This document shows positions 33,430 through 43,584 of a DNA stretch of 64,000 bases, one piece after another. The translations under genes and the position numbers were made by a program. This stretch comes from Aptenodytes patagonicus (Eukaryota > Chordata > Aves > Sphenisciformes > Spheniscidae). The DNA lies in contig NC_134974.1 of the NCBI RefSeq assembly GCF_965638725.1, positions 1,696,143-1,760,142 of the forward strand. The letters are read 5' to 3'. The notes beneath the pieces are model-generated. The model was not told the origin of the DNA. It worked only from the letters and a program-made list of their open reading frames with translations, and did not search any database. Within the stretch, counting starts at the first letter, position 1. Every line of letters begins with the position of its first letter.

Positions 33430-33486
33430 AGGGGGTTGAACTAGATGACCTTTAAAGGTCCCTTCCAACCCAAACTATTCTATGAT
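33430..33486 (+). mobile_element. CR1 3' tail fragment in the EDCRP intron
   Basis: GGGGGTTGAACTAGATGACC, CCTTCCAACCC and ATTCTATGAT are the conserved last bases of a CR1 LINE on the plus strand; no more of the element is evident. Confidence 0.85.
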
Positions 33487-33893
33487 CTACAGCTCTCTGA
33501 AATCCAGATTTTTCTAGCCTGTTGGTCTATTGCTTATTGAAAAGACAGTTGGTGTAGAGAGCATAGTTGAAAACAAGCTTCTTGGGATGGAAATTCAGGG
33601 AGTGATCTTCATGGATGAGCACAGGGAAGTTAGTTACCAGAATAGCTCAAAAGATGCACAAATATCGCTGGGATAGTGACAGGTGGCTTGATTTCTGTAA
33701 GGATCTTTTTTTGCAACTCAAGACAAATGAATAGGAAGCAGTGTGCAATATGGCTATCACCCATGGGCCTAGACAGCAGCATCTGCATGCCAAAATAAAA
33801 CACATCTATATAATTGGAAAGATGGGTTGTATCTGAAAGTACGCTGTGTTTCAGGTTCTCCCTCCTTCCACCTTTGACTACACTACAAACAAC

Positions 33894-34844
33894 ATGTGCT
33901 CTACCAGATGTTGCTCTACCGGATGCTGCTCCGTCGTGAAGAGCAAAACGGTGTGCTGCAGCCAGCCGTGCCAGAAGACCGTCTGCTGCGACCCGTGCCA
34001 GCAGTCCTGCTGCTGCGACCCATGCCAGAAGCCCTGCTGTGACCCATGCCAGCAGTCCGTCTGCTGCGACCCATGCCAGCAGTCCGTCTGCTGCGACCCA
34101 TGCCAGAAGCCCTGCTGTGACCCATGCCAGCAGTCCTGCTGCTGCGACCCATGCCAGAAGCCCTGCTGTGACCCATGCCAGCAGTCCGTCTGCTGCGACC
34201 CATGCCAGAAGCCCTGCTGTGACCCATGCCAGCAGTCCGTCTGCTGTGACCCATGCCAGAAGCCCTGCTGTGACCCGTGCCAGCAGTCCGTCTGCTGCGA
34301 CCCATGCCAGAAGCCCTGCTGTGACCCGTGCCAGCAGTCCGTCTGCTGTGACCCATGCCAGAAGCCCTGCTGTGACCCGTGCCAGCAGTCCGTCTGCTGT
34401 GACCCATGCCAGAAGCCCTGCTGTGACCCATGCCAGCAGTCTGTCTGCTGCGACCCATGCCAGCAGTCCTGCTGTGACCCATGCCAGAAGCCCTGCTGCG
34501 ACCCATGCCAGCAGTCCTGCTGTGACCCATGCCAGAAGCCCTGCTGTGACCCCTGCCAGCAGTCCTGCTGTGACCCATGCCAGAAGCCCTGCTGTGACCC
34601 CTGCCAGCAGTCTGTCTGCTGCACCAAGGTGTGCCAGAAATCCTGCTGCTGCTGTAGCCAGCGACCCTGCTGCTGCTGTGGTTGCTGCCCCTGCTGCTGC
34701 CCTGGATGTCTGTCTTGCTGCTCCTACGTGGTGAAGAAGAAGCCCGTTGTGGTGTGTTGCAGCCCTGTGCGTTACTGCTCTCCCATGAGGAAGTGTTGCA
34801 TACCCATCCAGCAGTGCTGCACCACAGTCAAGAAGTGTTGCTGA
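33894..34844 (+). CDS. EDCRP: Epidermal differentiation cysteine-rich protein (316 aa)
   Basis: Exon 2 starts at 33855 after GTGTTTCAG (524-bp intron); ATG at 33894, stop TGA at 34842-34844, AATAAA at 35194. The frame is open slightly upstream but that part is intron and leader. By my count 113 of 316 residues (about 36%) are cysteine, which matches what is known of chicken EDCRP, a feather-barb protein compared with hair keratin-associated proteins. Parts: head (1-30) MCSTRCCSTGCC; about 25 copies of CCDPCQQS(V) or CCDPCQKP, mostly alternating; a Cys-cluster region (CCCCSQRPCCCCGCC); and a Lys/Val/Cys tail ending TVKKCC. Leader and 3' UTR resemble those of the MPN genes downstream. Name confidence is moderate to high. 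Confidence 0.88.
   Translation: MCSTRCCSTGCCSVVKSKTVCCSQPCQKTVCCDPCQQSCCCDPCQKPCCDPCQQSVCCDPCQQSVCCDPCQKPCCDPCQQSCCCDPCQKPCCDPCQQSVCCDPCQKPCCDPCQQSVCCDPCQKPCCDPCQQSVCCDPCQKPCCDPCQQSVCCDPCQKPCCDPCQQSVCCDPCQKPCCDPCQQSVCCDPCQQSCCDPCQKPCCDPCQQSCCDPCQKPCCDPCQQSCCDPCQKPCCDPCQQSVCCTKVCQKSCCCCSQRPCCCCGCCPCCCPGCLSCCSYVVKKKPVVVCCSPVRYCSPMRKCCIPIQQCCTTVKKCC
33987..34620 (+). repeat. EDCRP: EDCRP coding repeats, 24/27-bp units
   Basis: About 25 in-frame units TGCGACCCATGCCAG with flanks. Units ending CAGTCC(GTC) (QQS/QQSV) and AAGCCC (QKP) alternate for most of the array, with QQSV doubled near 34045 and 34438. Confidence 0.9.
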
Positions 34845-35193
34845 GCCAACTCCGGGTAGCAAAAGCAGGTCTGCCAGCTCCCATCTCTGGCGTGCAACAA
34901 GAACAGGCACAAGGAGATGAAAACCTGCTCATTCACTTCGGGTTCAAACGATGATGGAGTAAACGCCTAGCGATTTTCTTCTTGTTTTCAAACTTAAGCG
35001 ATCTTCTTCTTTCTGTCCTTTAATTATTGAACATCTGCAGTGCACTTGAATATATCACCCATTGTATAAGGCGAAGAGCTATTAGATATTAGTGTGGCTG
35101 TTAATTCTCTTCTTGGTGTATGGGACTTCGCTGTTAATGTGGGACTTTGCTGTTAATGTGATCATCCTTCATTTTCTCTCTTGACTTGTAGAC

Positions 35194-35199
35194 AATAAA
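35194..35199 (+). terminator. Poly(A) signal of EDCRP
   Basis: AATAAA in GTAGACAATAAAACTT, 349 bases after the stop. Confidence 0.78.
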
Positions 35200-35204
35200 A
35201 CTTA

Positions 35205-36394
35205 GCATTAAGCAAAACGCAAAATATCTTGTCTTTTGGTTGTTCTTACACCATTTTGCCCAGAATGTGTCCTCATTCTGGTGTCGTTTTCTATGCCTTC
35301 AGCCAGGATCCTGCTGACTACAGACATGCTCCTGTGGCACAGCAGAACATTTAGGAAACAAAGAGCTGCCCGGCCATACTTCCCATCGGCATAAATTGGA
35401 TCATGTCTAAAGACAGCAAGCAGAGCAGTATGATCCCTTCTTGCACCTACTGATCATCTGCCTCAGTTAGCTCAATTTTTACTACAAATCTAAATGGTTA
35501 AGATAAATAAAACTCAAAGGACGCAGACTGACTGAAGCATGCATAATTCCACCATCTGAAAACACACCACTCCATAAGATGTATACGAACTCATCCCCGA
35601 TATCAGAAAAGGTATTTCAATAGGTACCAAGAGGAATTCACTACTCACTGAACGGCAGGCACCGTCTTCCACTACCATCTTCAAAAACAGAATTTCAGAA
35701 AATGCCTTAAGTCGGTGAATTATTTTTATGTGAGCAGAGATTTTCATATGCAGCATTCCTGGATTAAAAGCACTGGAATGAAACCCAGGTGTTAGTATCC
35801 AACTTAAAAGCTTCATTCCTAAAATAGCACACACATGAGTCAACAACACCCTTTCTACCTGGCTGGGACTTCCTTTACCATTAAAATTCAGGACTCAGCT
35901 CTGAATTGCACATCTCCGGAAAATGCCTTGAGCAGTCTCTTGATTGCTTCCCTCAACCAAACCTTCAGAGCATACACAAAGTCTGCATTAGAATAATCTT
36001 CTCTACCACGTTAGACTCTCCTGAAAAGATTACTCAGGTGTTTATGAGTTTTTGATAAAGAGGTAAATCAGGTACAATACACTGGCAGAAGGATATCCTA
36101 TACCATACCATACTATATCAGAAGTGCATTCTGTTAAGGAAATCTTGTGAATATTAATTTCATCATATGCTGGAATAGCTGCCATGACAGATTCCTCCCC
36201 GTTCACAAGGGTACTGCAGCTCTCAAATTCATGTAACCACCGTGGAAGTTTACAAAGACATCATGGCATGGCATGGCATGGCATGGCATGGCATGGCATG
36301 TAAAAGGGATTTAGTCTAGATGTTATTTGTAACCCAACTATCCATTAAATGCCAGTATCTCCTCAATATCTGTATAAGACCTTGATTAGCAACA
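35205..36394. other. Intergenic, no gene seen
   Basis: AT-rich; contains only the short ATGGC/CATGG microsatellite listed separately. Confidence 0.55.
36263..36300 (+). repeat. CATGG pentanucleotide microsatellite
   Basis: About seven perfect tandem copies of GCATG/CATGG. Confidence 0.92.
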
Positions 36395-36888
36395 GCCTTG
36401 CAGGGTTCACATCCATTTTTAAGAAAGACATGGACCTATTGGAGTGGGTCTGGAGGAGGCCACAAAAATAATCGGAGGGATGGAACACCTCTGCTGTGAG
36501 GACAGGCTGAGAGAGTTGGGGTTGTTCAGCCTGGAGAAGAGAAGGCTCCAGGGAGACCTTATCATGGCCTTTCAGTACTTGTAAGAAAGATGGGGACAGA
36601 CTTTTTATATGACAATATGACAAGGGGTAATGGTTTTAAATTAAAACAGGGTAGATACAGACTAGATATAAGGAAGAAATTTTTTACGCTGAGGGTGGTG
36701 AGACACTGGCACAGGTTGCCCAGAGAGGTGGTGGATGCCCCATCCCAGGAAACATTCCAGGTTGGGTTGGACGGGGCTCTGAGCAAGCTGATCTAGTTGA
36801 AGATGTCCCTGCTCACTACAGGGGGGTTGGACTAAATGGCCTTTAAAGGTCCCTTCCAACTCAAACCATTCTGTGAGTCTATGATTCT
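36395..36888 (+). mobile_element. CR1 LINE 3' fragment, plus strand
   Basis: About 490 bp of the CR1 end. CTCTGCTGTGAGGACAGGCT, GGTTGTTCAGCCTGGAGAAG and GTTGCCCAGAGAGGTGGTGG are followed by GGTCCCTTCCAACTCAAACC and the tail TCTATGATTCT. The matching protein end ([20 protein letters not shown]) is partly open. Degenerate copy. Confidence 0.93.
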
Positions 36889-38330
36889 AACACAGGGATC
36901 ATCTTCACCAGTATGACGACAATAAAGCCTGATAAAAAGGCAATGAATGACTTATTCAGTGCACGACATGTTTGAGGGTTTACACAAAGAGGGCATTATT
37001 TCCTGCAGGCAGGTATCTGGCTATTATCGCGTGACCAAAACAATGCTCCCCTAGGGACAATTCCAGAAGAGACACCCAACATCATAGGAGGTCATGTTCG
37101 CATTTTGGGAAGAAACTACGTGTCCCAGCCACCAAGGATCACCTGCCACCACTCCAGCCTCACATTCAGAGTCTGCTGAACATGATGGCAGCCTTTATTT
37201 GCCATCAATAAATGCTGCCTCAGCATCTTGGGACTCTCATCCTATACTGATGACCCCTCTCATCAGATGAAAACTCCATCAACACCTTCTTCTCACGTGG
37301 AGTTGTCCTGGCTTTCCACATGGCCACAGTTCCTTCCCCCATCCCCAAACCTGTTTCATAATATCTGCCTTGACTCCAACCATCTCATCCATTCCCTCCT
37401 GACTGTTCAGCCAAGCTTTGCGTGCACAGCAGCCTTGGCCTTAGCACATTGCAACCAAAACGACTATAAACAATTGCTGGAAAAGTCCCATCGGTGCCTG
37501 AACTCAGAGCATCTGTGAGATACTAGCTGGGCTCCTGAGGTACAGGGGAAAGGCATGAAGAAATGCACTCAGGATTGGATTTCCAGGCTTGAACCTCATG
37601 CTTGCCTACAGTGACATAGAATCAAATTGTTAGTATGAAACACTCTAATGTGATCATCACGAATACCATCAAATACAAGCTATCTTGGTCTCACAGGCCT
37701 TAGAAATAATCTCAGAAAACGGAGTGTATGAAAACAATACCGAAAAAAGCTAACATGTGTGCACTACTGCTTTGAAAGCTGCTTAATTTAGACTTAATCT
37801 ATCCCTTCCATGGATGAAAATGAACAAAATTCTTAATAGTTTAGAAGAAATAAAAAGCAGGGGGTGTGAGGACCAAGCACCATGGAGGGAAACCCAAGAA
37901 CAAGACTGAGAAAGGAGAAACTCTTCGGTCTTAACTTTGACCACACAGCCACCTCTCGGAGGCAGGAAAAAAGGATTCACATTTACCAATAGTTTCCACT
38001 GGTCCCCCAAAATCCCAGCCAAAAGCAGAGGGGACACATGAGCGGTGACATTTCCAAGTTCCAGGCATAGTTCTCCCACTGCTTCAGCACCCGCCTCCCC
38101 CAGGCAAATTGTAAAGTGTCTCTGCGTCTCAAGGTCATTCCTTGGGAAGTGGATAGGAATACCTTACAGCTACCTCCGGTTCCCATTAATGCAAATTCAT
38201 TAGAAAATGTGCACCTGTTGTTTTTATGTACCACTAATTATGGTGCAGAATTGAGGTGGTGAGCAAACAGAAGGAGGTAAAGATTAAATACCGGAAGACA
38301 CATGAGAGGCATCCACTGGGTGATACACGG
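36889..38330. other. Intergenic, no gene seen
   Basis: No recognisable gene or element between the CR1 fragment and the first MPN gene promoter. Confidence 0.55.
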
Positions 38331-38340
38331 TGACGTCAGA

Positions 38341-38461
38341 ATTGCCAAAGAATGCCTCATTTCCAGGGAGACGGCTTTGAAGCATATAAAAGGCTCCCCA
38401 TCACAGTGGTCTTCATTCGCTCATCTTGACTTCTCCTCACTTGTCCTCACTGGTCAACAGG
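38341..38461 (+). promoter_or_regulatory. Promoter and exon 1, first MPN gene
   Basis: ATTGCCAAAGAATGCCTCAT then TTCC, GGCTTTGAAGC, TATAAAA at 38385-38391, leader CTTCATTCGCTCATC, donor GTAAGT after 38461. Clearly related to the Cys-Pro-Val promoters. Confidence 0.82.
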
Positions 38462-38844
38462 GTAAGTCAGAGCTTACTACTTGCCTTTTCATTTGCACTC
38501 TACTGTACTTCTGTGTGCTTTTGCAGGAAGCCATCCGTGATTTCCTGTACTGTCTGGTTTGGGGCCCATTTTGAGAGATTGGGTTTGGGATGCACCTGGG
38601 TGGCTTCTTTCTGATGGAACCAGTGCTGGACAATATGTCAAATGCACTGGTGGCTAATGCAAAAATGTGGAGATCTCGGGGACAGGCTGTCATGGGATTC
38701 TGGACAGTAGGGACTTCCCCAGCCAGTTTGGGATGGACTTTTGGATAAGTATGCTTTAAGCTGCATAAACAACTGGGAAATTCAGGCAGAGAAAAAGAGA
38801 CCCTCTCTGTTCCTTCCAGCTTTGCCTACACTACTACCAACAAC

Positions 38845-39036
38845 ATGCCCAACGGAGGCTGTGGATGCTGCGGTGGAAATAACTACTCCGTGTGCTGCTA
38901 CAGCAGCCCAAAGTGCTGCAAGACACCGACATGCTGCTCGCCCATGCAGTGCTGCTACCCCAGCTGCTGCATGCCCATGCAGACCTGCTGCTACACCATG
39001 AGCAATAACAACGGCGGCTGCTGTGGCGGCCACTAA
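38845..39036 (+). CDS. MPN-start Cys-rich EDC protein, 63 aa
   Basis: Exon 2 starts at 38820 after TTCCTTCCAG (358-bp intron); ATG at 38845, stop TAA at 39034-39036, AATAAA at 39352. The protein starts MPNGGCGCCGGNNYSVCC, continues with seven further CC pairs (PKCC, TCCSPMQCCYPSCCMPMQTCC) and ends in a Gly/Asn-rich NNNGGCCGGH. Cys is 17 of 63 residues; Lys and Gln are rare, so disulfides are the likely cross-link. I think this is the bird EDC gene called EDMPN but leave the symbol blank because I cannot verify it. The 3' UTR contains a GGATAT hexamer run. Confidence 0.87.
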   Translation: MPNGGCGCCGGNNYSVCCYSSPKCCKTPTCCSPMQCCYPSCCMPMQTCCYTMSNNNGGCCGGH

Positions 39037-39351
39037 ACCCACTCGGCAAAGGGCAGGCAGGGCTGCGCTGCCTGCTGCTTCCCTCCTGGCTCACTCGGTG
39101 TTGGATACAGATATGGATATGGATACTGCCCTAAATGGTCTTCCTCATTTCCTTAGAGACTGTAGATCATCTCTCCTCTTCTTTGTCTGCCTTTAATCAC
39201 CAAATGCCTGTAATGTGCTTTGAAGTTGCTACTCACTGATCAGTGTGATTTTCCTTTGTAAGAACTAGTCCTGCTGTTAATTTTCCTCTTGGTGTGTGGG
39301 ATGTTTAATTCTTTTCATCACTGTTTTGCTTCAATCTGTCTGAAAAAAAAC

Positions 39352-39357
39352 AATAAA
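39352..39357 (+). terminator. Poly(A) signal, first MPN gene
   Basis: AATAAA in AACAATAAAATCTG, 315 bases after the stop. Confidence 0.78.
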
Positions 39358-39359
39358 AT

Positions 39360-40848
39360 CTGTAGTTCATAACCCTGCAAAACTCCTGGTGGTTATCTGT
39401 TTGCTAGCTGGTGCATCCAGAGTGCATCACCACACCTATCATATTTTCTTTGCATTTTCTTCCGGTGTTGGGATGCTGCTGTCTAAAAGGTGCTAACTGG
39501 GGGGTTTTGCCTACACAAAGAAAATCAGTGCATCCCTGATGCAGTTCTGAGCTTCTACCTGGGTCTATTCAAACACAAGCTGAGTGTCTGGCATCTCTGC
39601 GAGCAATATTTCTCCTCTCACTATAAAACTACAAAGAAATAGGAAGAAAATAATACGTAAACTTGTAAAGGTTATTAATTTCTTCTGAAACAGTTTGACA
39701 CAGGCACACCCCATCTAGGAAAACTCCATGTATTTCAACGAGCTAGAGGTCTACTTCAGAACCTACAGACAGTCTCTATAAATACTTTAACAGTTACGAG
39801 AAGGAGGTCTTGCCTATGCTAAAAAGTCTGGGTTACCAGATTTCGAGCTGAGGTGTTAGAATAAACGGTGAGAAGCCTCAACCGTCTTCAAAGAGTGACT
39901 GGGTCAGTAAGAGTGGTACCAAAACAGCATGCAAGATCTGCACTACAGTCCTCAATCTGTGTCTAAGGCCATTTACTGACTCTGTTTCCACACCATTTCA
40001 GTCTCTTCTTTGCATTAGGACCCGTAGCCTACTCACCAAAGACCATTCGAGTTACCTAGGTTACACGAATGGCTGGACACGACTACCGTGGGTAGGAAAT
40101 GCCCACCTAGACCATCACTTCTTCTTGCAGTTGCAAGATTTGCCAATGAGAACGAATGAGAATTTGCCTCCTCAGAGGGGACCAGCAGGAAAGGAAATGC
40201 CATGCATGTTCTTCTACACTGTCTGGAGAAGTTGCAATTACATGTGTTGCTCTCCAGCATTTCGCCCAAGGAATTACTCTCATTCCAGGAAAGTCTGGAA
40301 AGGAGCTGGCTGCATTTACTGCAGGGGCGAAGAGGCACTAAAATTGCAATCTGCTCCCCCTTGCACTGTGCAGAAAGCAAACCAATGCCCCTGCTAGCAT
40401 CCTCGGGGCTGGTAGCAGCTCATCTAGGAGCAGCCCTGTTCAGAGCACCCCAGGGATCCCGGAGGATGTCAGGCAGCAGGCAGGGAACTCACCAGGCAGG
40501 CTCCACCATCCTTTCATTGGGCAGCACTCCTCTCGGGATAATGTGGTAAGGTCTTCGAATGAGAGCTGCAATTTTAGGCCATGGAAAAAATTCCTCCCAA
40601 ATACCCGGTGTTCCTGCCAGCATTCAGCCCCACAGCAAAGTGCATTGGAGGCAGTGGCTGGCATTAAATAAGCATTCATCCACCCTGGCTCAGTTGCCCA
40701 AGGCTCTGCCTTACCTTGACCTTCCTCCCTTCTTCTCTCCCTCCCAGAAAATAATTGCACCTCAGCAACATCTCTTCCTGCATCACTTCTGAGTCCCTGC
40801 CTCCCACTTAGCTCCGTGACCCCAGTTAGGACCAGTTTTCTGTGCTTG
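39360..40848. other. Intergenic, no gene seen
   Basis: About 1.5 kb between the first MPN gene and the solo LTR. Nothing recognised. Confidence 0.55.
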
Positions 40849-41395
40849 TGTCATGGTTTAACCTCAGTCGGCAACTAAGCACCACGCAGCCGCTCGCTCA
40901 CTCCCCCCCACCCGGTGGGATGGGGGAGAGAATTGGAAGAGCACAAGTGAGAAAAACTCATGGGTTGAGATAAAAACAGTTTAATAATTGAAATAAAATG
41001 ATAATAATAATATGATGATAATAATAATTAGACACAAAGCAAGTGATGCACAGTGCAATTGCTCACCACCCACCGACCGATGCCAAGCCAGTCCCCGAGC
41101 AGCAGCCCCCCCCCGGCCAGCTTTCCCCAGTTTATGTACTGAGCATGATGTCCCATGGTATGGAATGTTTCTTTGGCCAGCTTGGCTGTGCCCCCTCCCA
41201 GCTTCTTGTGCACCTCCAGCCTTCTCAGTCGGTGGAGCATGGAAAACTAAAAAGTCCTTGGCTAGTGTAAGCATTACCTAGCAACAGCTAAAACATGGGT
41301 GCGTTATCAACTTTGTTCTCATCCTAAATCCAAAACACAGCACTGTACCAGCTACTAGGAAGGAAATTAACTCTATCCCTGCCGAAACCAGGACA
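40849..41395 (-). mobile_element. Solo LTR of an avian ERV-L-type endogenous retrovirus
   Basis: A 547-bp element whose ends are TGTC and GACA, flanked on both sides by the 5-bp target duplication GCTTG (40844-40848 and 41396-41400). In minus orientation it runs TGTCCTGGTTTCGGC to AACCATGACA with a TATA-like segment in the middle and an AT-rich ATTATTATT tract. I recognise it as a common bird LTR of the ERV class III (ERV-L) kind. No internal gag, pol or env sequence is present, so it is a solo LTR left by recombination. Intact ends and an exact target duplication suggest moderate age. Confidence 0.85.
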
Positions 41396-41400
41396 GCTTG

Positions 41401-42385
41401 TCATATCTCTTCCACCTTCATCTTCCTCTCACCCTCTCAGTCCATGCTGGGCTCCTTCATTTACCACTTCCAACACCCACAAAGAGTCCTGCACAACCTC
41501 CAAGTCTAAACCCCCCTCCCTCCCTGCTGAGGAGCTGGGCAGGGGTTGGTCCCGCTTGGTGCCAGGGCTCCAGCACACAGGGGGATTTCAGCTGGATGCA
41601 AGGGGAGGTTGCAGGAGGGATTTGTTGAATTGCAATGCATCATGCCCAGTCCCAGAGCCATGACTCCTTGCGTTGCCGTTTGCACAGGCAGTGCCGCCCC
41701 TTAACTTTTTAATTAAAATGCCAAATATTCTGAAGTGAATATTCAATTCAGAGTTTTTGATGCCCGCATGCAAACCTAAACCCCCCAGACTGGAGGATTT
41801 GTAAAAGTTTAGGCAAGCGAAAAGACAAAGATGTCTTTGGCATCACAAAGATGTTCTTAGCATGCATGAGGACAAGATGATCTTGCATGGAGTCACATGC
41901 AGGTGACTGAGACCCAGGAGCCAGCATGACTCCCCGATATATCCCAAACACATGGTCTTCTTGCTCCCTCCTCACGTGCATGTCCTGTGACTGGGAACAA
42001 ACGTAACTATCTTCATGAAATTTTCCAAATATTTGTTTCAAACACCAGTCCGATGACACAGCCCATCACGTGCCCAAAAGACACAAGCCAGGGGTTCAGT
42101 TTCGGCTCTTACACTGATTCAGCACCAGCTGCTGCTGAGTAAGTCCCTTAGCATCTTTGACCGTCACTGCATTTGTCAAACAGATACGAGGACGCATTTT
42201 TTGGCTCCCTTGCAAGGTTGCAGAGAGGACAAATTCATTAGTATTCATAGAAGCCCTTTGATTATCTGCAGGCTAAACAATTATGAGGTGAAACAAAGGT
42301 AGTGATCACAAATAATAAGGCAAAGAGTAAATACCAGAAGACACGTATAGCTAAAAAGTATGGGTTTAGGTTAAGTAAACAGGGA
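41401..42385. other. Intergenic, no gene seen
   Basis: About 1 kb between the LTR and the second MPN promoter; no repeat or frame recognised. Confidence 0.55.
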
Positions 42386-42394
42386 AGTTCAAAT

Positions 42395-42513
42395 GGTCAA
42401 TGGCTGTCTCACTTCCAGGAGGAAGGTGTCTAGGACTATAAAAGCTGTCATGGCCCAGCTCACTTCATTCGCTCATCTTCTCTTCCCTTTACCTCTCCTC
42501 ATTCTTCAACAGG
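42395..42513 (+). promoter_or_regulatory. Promoter and exon 1, second MPN gene
   Basis: GGCTGTCTCACTTCCAGG, then TATAAAA at 42437-42443, the leader CTTCATTCGCTCATCTTC shared with the first MPN gene, and the donor GTAAGT after 42513. Confidence 0.82.
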
Positions 42514-43031
42514 GTAAGTGAGAACATCTAAATCTTCCTTCCCTTTTCACAAAAGAAAAATGCTATGGATATCTTACAACAGTATCCATATATAACCAGG
42601 TATCTGGACTGGGACTTTGGCTGAAGTTGGGCCTTTATGAACTGTGTACTAGGAATTATGGGGACAAGCTAGAAGCGTTAAAGGATGAAGAGGCCACAGG
42701 AGTATCAGCAGGGCCATGCAGAGCAAGGGGACCGAGAATGTTTCATGAGGACCCAGGCCAAGGATTGTGCGCACTGTGCTGTGTGATTCTTGCTAAGACA
42801 TTAGAGATGCCACGGTACAAGTACGTGGGCATCTACATTGCAGGAAAAAGACAGAAGAGTTACAAGCAAGATTTACTACAAACAAGACAGCACTTGGTTT
42901 CAGCACCTTGAATCTCTGAATTTAGCATAAACAGAGCTTTGAATTAATTCTGTATTTCCAAATATCCTGCTCCCAGTCACAGACAGACTCTCTCTGTTCC
43001 TTCCAGCTTTGCCTACACTACTACCAACAAC

Positions 43032-43244
43032 ATGCCCAACGGAGGCTGTGGATGCTGCGGTGGAAATAACTACTCCGTATGCTGCTACAGCAGCCCAAAG
43101 TGCTGCAAGACACCGATGTGCTGCTCGCCCATGCAGTGCTGCTACCCCAGCTGCTGCATGCCCATGCAGACCTGCTGCTACACCATAAGGAATAACAACG
43201 GATGCTGTGGTGGTAACAACGGCGGCTGCTGTGGCGGCCACTAA
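43032..43244 (+). CDS. MPN-start Cys-rich EDC protein, 70 aa
   Basis: Exon 2 starts at 43007 after TTCCTTCCAG (493-bp intron); ATG at 43032, stop TAA at 43242-43244, AATAAA at 43576. Nearly identical to the gene at 38845: Thr for Met at one TCC/MCC step, IRN for MSN near the end, and seven extra residues that add a CCGGNNG unit before the final GGCCGGH. Cys is 19 of 70. The extra unit is an in-frame tandem copy of 21 bp. The leader and the first 200 or so bases of the 3' UTR are also nearly the same as in the first gene, whereas introns and promoter TATA regions differ more. Confidence 0.87.
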   Translation: MPNGGCGCCGGNNYSVCCYSSPKCCKTPMCCSPMQCCYPSCCMPMQTCCYTIRNNNGCCGGNNGGCCGGH

Positions 43245-43575
43245 ACCCACTCAGCAAAGGGCAGGCAGGGCTGCGCTGCCTGCTGCTTCCCTCCTGGCTC
43301 ACTCGGTGTTGGATATGGATATGGATATGGATAACGCCCTGAACGCTCGTCCTCATTTCCTTAGAGACTGTAGATCATCTCTCCTCGTCTTTGTCTGCCT
43401 TTAATCACCAAATGCCTGTAATGTACCTTGAAGTTACTACCCACTGATTAGTGTGATTTTCCTTTGTAAGAACTAGTCCTGCTGTTAATTTTCCTCTTGG
43501 TGTGTGGGATGTTTAATGCAGTTGACGTATCATACTCCCTTTGCTTGCTTTAATCTCCAATTAGTCATGAAAGAC

Positions 43576-43581
43576 AATAAA
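43576..43581 (+). terminator. Poly(A) signal, second MPN gene
   Basis: AATAAA in AGACAATAAAATTT, 331 bases after the stop. Confidence 0.78.
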
Positions 43582-43584
43582 ATT

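Noticed and set aside
33878-34910. Long minus-strand frames opposite EDCRP
   Set aside because: Products of the CDPCQ repeat read backwards; no expression signals.
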